A stretch of DNA of 64,000 nucleotides from positions 62,001 through 126,000 of the forward strand of contig PLXC01000076.1 in NCBI GenBank assembly GCA_003151275.1, in the 5' to 3' direction. How positions within the stretch are numbered: the stretch's first letter is position 1; each line of letters begins with the position of its first letter. Positions 61,499-64,000 of this stretch are shown here, piece by piece. The notes below the pieces were generated by a model, which was not told the origin of the DNA, did not search any database, and worked only from the letters and a program-made list of their open reading frames with translations. This DNA is from Candidatus Melainabacteria bacterium (GTDB lineage Bacteria > Cyanobacteriota > Vampirovibrionia > Obscuribacterales > Obscuribacteraceae). A program made the position numbers and the translations under genes.

Positions 61499-64000
61499 AT
61501 GAAGAAGCGAACACTTCTCTCTGGCGTTTTTCTAGCGGCTTTAATGACGCTAGGCATAGCCGGAGTTGCACAAGCAGCAGACTACAGCAGCGATTGCGCC
61601 GGCCTTGCAAATTGGTCGACGACTGACGGCAATGGCAACGTGGATGTAAGCGATTCGGCTTGCACGGTAACGGGTCCGGTAACGGCCACTGGTCATATCA
61701 ACATTAGCGCCGCGGGTGCCATTGACGCTCAGGATCTGACTGGGCTGGATGTCATTCTCGAGTCAGGGGGGGCAATCACTGTTTCTGGTGACATCAACGG
61801 CTCCGGAACAAGTGGGTTGGTGCAGGTAACAGCTACAGCCTCGTCAGCTAAAATTCAGATCACTGGCGATATCACAGCACCTGGCCATATTGTCATTCTC
61901 AACTCGGATGGCACCATCCAAGCTGGGACGATCGACAACAACGGTGCCCAGGGCTCTCATGATATCCGGCTCTTCCCAAATCAAGGAGGCGGCTCTGATC
62001 AATTCGTGGTTGGCACTAGTGGTACCAACGGTGTCACCGCTTTGCACAGCGGCTTTGTTGGCAGCGGGTGGCCCAATGTCACGATCAAAAATGGTGGGTC
62101 GGGCGGCATCAAAGTCGATGGAAGCGCGATTGATGTACTTAGTACAGGCGGTTCAGGCGACAAATCGGGCGACATTGTTTTAGATGCAGGTGATGGGCCG
62201 ATTACATTGAAGGGCCATCTCAACGCCGATGCACCATCCGGCGGCATTGGCGGAATCATCATTCTTAAGGGTGATTCCATCTCAACTACTGATGGTGCTC
62301 AAATTACTGCAAACGATGCTGGCAGTGCTCAGGTGCACTACATCTCAATTGCAGCGAACAGCATTGACTATACCGGTGGTCTGACTGTCTCTGCGACCGG
62401 AGAAGGCGGTGCGATTCTGTTCGCACCTAAGGGCAGCCAGCCCGTCACCATTCCGACCGATCCTACTTCGCTTGTTGAAGCTGGTTCTGCGGATCCACAA
62501 CAGCATGGACTAACTGTTAACAGCACTGATGGTGGGACCCTCGCGGTTGAAACCGAAGGTCCGAACAGCGGTGTGTTCATGAACGGCACGGCTCTTGATT
62601 TTACTGGTGGTCCAGTTAACATCACGGCGCCGAAAGCCAACGTTCAAATCTCCTATGTTGGCGGTCCCACCAATGCGACCAGTTTGAACTTCGGTGGCGG
62701 CGCAGTTACCATCGACACCAGTACGACAGACTCTGGAGCAACGGCTGGAAACATCACTATCAATGCAGATGTCATTGATACGCCAGCCTCGACTGTTTCT
62801 TTGATCGCCACGGGAGCAGGAAACGGAGGACAGATTAACGTAACAGCGACGAATGGAACTCTTCCGCTCGGCACTGCCAGTGGTACCATTAACATGGTGG
62901 CAAATGGCGGCTCCGCAGACGGCAACGGAGGCTTGGTTTTCATTCAAGCCCATGACATTACCGCTGCAGATACCTCGAACGCTGTTCAAGCACAGCCTAC
63001 TGGTACCAATGGTTCCGGGGGTCTAATCTTTGTTTTCGGCAGTTCGTTGACCTTTGACGGGTCAAGCTCCTCCTTGTCAACAAATGGGGTAGGCACGGGT
63101 GACGGTGGCTTTATCTGGCTTAATTCTCTATCCAGCCTTAGCATTGGCACTGGTTCTGCTGGAGATGTTGCCCTCTCGGCAAACAGCACAGGTGGTAACG
63201 GGGGCACAATCGAAGTCGACAGCTTTGATGGGCTGACGGTCGATAGCGCCAACCTGGATGTCTCCTCGGGGACGGAAGGAAACGGCGGTTCTATCACTCT
63301 CAAGGCCAACGGCGCCGCTCTCGCCCTGAGTGGTAACCTCGATGCAACTGGTGGATCGACTAATGGCAATGGCGGTTTGATAGCAATAGATGCAGGCAGC
63401 ATCACACTGCCTTCAGCCGCAAACACCGCCTTGGTGGCAGATGGTAATGGCACCGGTAGTGGTGGAGAAGTTACCGTTGCAACCCACTCCGGCGGAGTTA
63501 CTATAAGCTCTGCTGACGCGGCACTCGCTATCGAAGCTAAAAGCAACGATTCAGGAAACGGTGGACTGGTAATCATAACTTCTGATACAGATATCACTGC
63601 AACAGGAGGTGCGATTGACGTAAGCGCTGGTCCCAGCGGTGATGGCATCGGCGGCGCCACATTCGTCATTGGAGCCAATATTACGCTTCACGACACGTTT
63701 AAAGCCAATGGTGCGGGAGCGGGCCCTGGAGGTTCCATAACTGTCTTTAGTACAGCAACTCTTGATGTCAGCGACGCAATATTTAATGCTCTCGGTGGGA
63801 ACACCGGAGACGGTGGTGCGGTCAGTCTGTCGAGCGCTGCGAGCTTGACTGTTGATACAGCCCAGATTTCGGTTTCGCCAGGAACCGTAACGGGATCCAA
63901 CGGAAAAGGCGGTACCATAAACGTCCAGGGTACTGCAGATGTTACTGCGACCGGGACATTCGATGCATCCGGCCAGGGAACAGGTGCAGGCGGTACCATA
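61499..64000 (+). CDS. Giant secreted beta-rich protein, second copy (3' end beyond window)
   Basis: 834 codons open from ATG 61499 (AGGAG 8 nt upstream) to the window edge. Signal peptide 1-24 (LLSGVFLAALMTLGIAGVAQA), almost parallel to the gene at 13626. The rest is Gly/Asn/Thr/Ser-rich repeats (GNGGTIEV, GNGGSITL, GSGGEVTV) of parallel-beta-helix type. Whether it ends in the same HELGH domain cannot be seen. It shares its upstream region with the first copy, so the two are probably co-regulated paralogues. Confidence 0.85.
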   Translation, partial: MKKRTLLSGVFLAALMTLGIAGVAQAADYSSDCAGLANWSTTDGNGNVDVSDSACTVTGPVTATGHINISAAGAIDAQDLTGLDVILESGGAITVSGDINGSGTSGLVQVTATASSAKIQITGDITAPGHIVILNSDGTIQAGTIDNNGAQGSHDIRLFPNQGGGSDQFVVGTSGTNGVTALHSGFVGSGWPNVTIKNGGSGGIKVDGSAIDVLSTGGSGDKSGDIVLDAGDGPITLKGHLNADAPSGGIGGIIILKGDSISTTDGAQITANDAGSAQVHYISIAANSIDYTGGLTVSATGEGGAILFAPKGSQPVTIPTDPTSLVEAGSADPQQHGLTVNSTDGGTLAVETEGPNSGVFMNGTALDFTGGPVNITAPKANVQISYVGGPTNATSLNFGGGAVTIDTSTTDSGATAGNITINADVIDTPASTVSLIATGAGNGGQINVTATNGTLPLGTASGTINMVANGGSADGNGGLVFIQAHDITAADTSNAVQAQPTGTNGSGGLIFVFGSSLTFDGSSSSLSTNGVGTGDGGFIWLNSLSSLSIGTGSAGDVALSANSTGGNGGTIEVDSFDGLTVDSANLDVSSGTEGNGGSITLKANGAALALSGNLDATGGSTNGNGGLIAIDAGSITLPSAANTALVADGNGTGSGGEVTVATHSGGVTISSADAALAIEAKSNDSGNGGLVIITSDTDITATGGAIDVSAGPSGDGIGGATFVIGANITLHDTFKANGAGAGPGGSITVFSTATLDVSDAIFNALGGNTGDGGAVSLSSAASLTVDTAQISVSPGTVTGSNGKGGTINVQGTADVTATGTFDASGQGTGAGGTI

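Noticed and set aside
1..64000. tRNA, rRNA and alternative genetic code
   Set aside because: No tRNA-like cloverleaf or rRNA sequence was recognised by eye. Many genes end in TGA, so recoding of UGA as a sense codon genome-wide is unlikely.

Overview
The window reads as bacterial accessory DNA: a mobilizable or conjugative element plus secretion, toxin and surface-protein genes. Genes use Shine-Dalgarno sites, mostly ATG starts with some GTG and TTG, and standard stops. Many products carry signal peptides and TPR repeats; two end in TonB-C-like domains, which suggests a diderm cell envelope. The mixture of TPR/TonB-C secreted proteins, GH25 lysozymes, RHS giants and heptamer tandem repeats would fit an uncultured relative of the cyanobacteria (Vampirovibrionia/Melainabacteria type) or a planctomycete-like genome. 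This placement is inference only. No rRNA, tRNA or CRISPR array was recognised.

Layout. 1-10.6 kb: an RHS protein with a C39-like peptidase domain (runs off the left edge), a LamG-like/chitobiase-C secreted protein, a GH25 lysozyme, TonB-C proteins (one fused to a thermonuclease) and small TPR proteins. 10.6-12.7 kb: an orphan deaminase-type toxin tip with a candidate immunity gene, an XRE regulator and a coiled-coil protein. 13.1-17.3 kb: a giant beta-rich secreted protein ending in a zincin motif. Its upstream region is duplicated at 61 kb before a second, truncated giant. 19.0-20.8 kb: a HEIGH metallopeptidase toxin and its candidate immunity gene.

20.9-37.2 kb is the mobile core. From left to right it holds a plus-strand run of small and stress/anti-defence type genes (Cys-motif protein, RadC-like, sigma factor, NADAR, TPR), then ssb and three cassettes. 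Each cassette is a ~350-bp repeated hairpin leader, a ribosome site, a different small ORF and a terminator. Next come a candidate oriT with an RP4-type nic motif on the minus strand, a ribbon-helix-helix accessory protein, a MOBP-like relaxase, an AbiE-like pair inserted between relaxase and coupling protein, a VirD4/TraG-like ATPase, a J-domain membrane protein and two envelope proteins. If the nic call is right, 20.9-28.2 kb is the leading region that enters the recipient first. Its genes are oriented so that the transferred strand is the template, as expected for single-strand promoters.

38.4-51.3 kb: a holin-like membrane protein, a lipoprotein, an S1-domain protein, a second GH25 lysozyme, a tail-fibre-like protein and a 1.9-kresidue transglutaminase-RHS protein. 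51.5-55.7 kb: two tyrosine recombinases around a Tn552/TniAB-type transposon whose transposase is frameshifted. 55.7-57.7 kb: a minus-strand operon pairing a class III nucleotide-cyclase-like protein with a DUF6602-like nuclease-fold protein, a candidate signalling-type defence system. 57.8-60.9 kb: an unknown protein, a HEPN-like protein, a thioredoxin-like gene interrupted by an in-frame UGA and another small Cys-motif protein.
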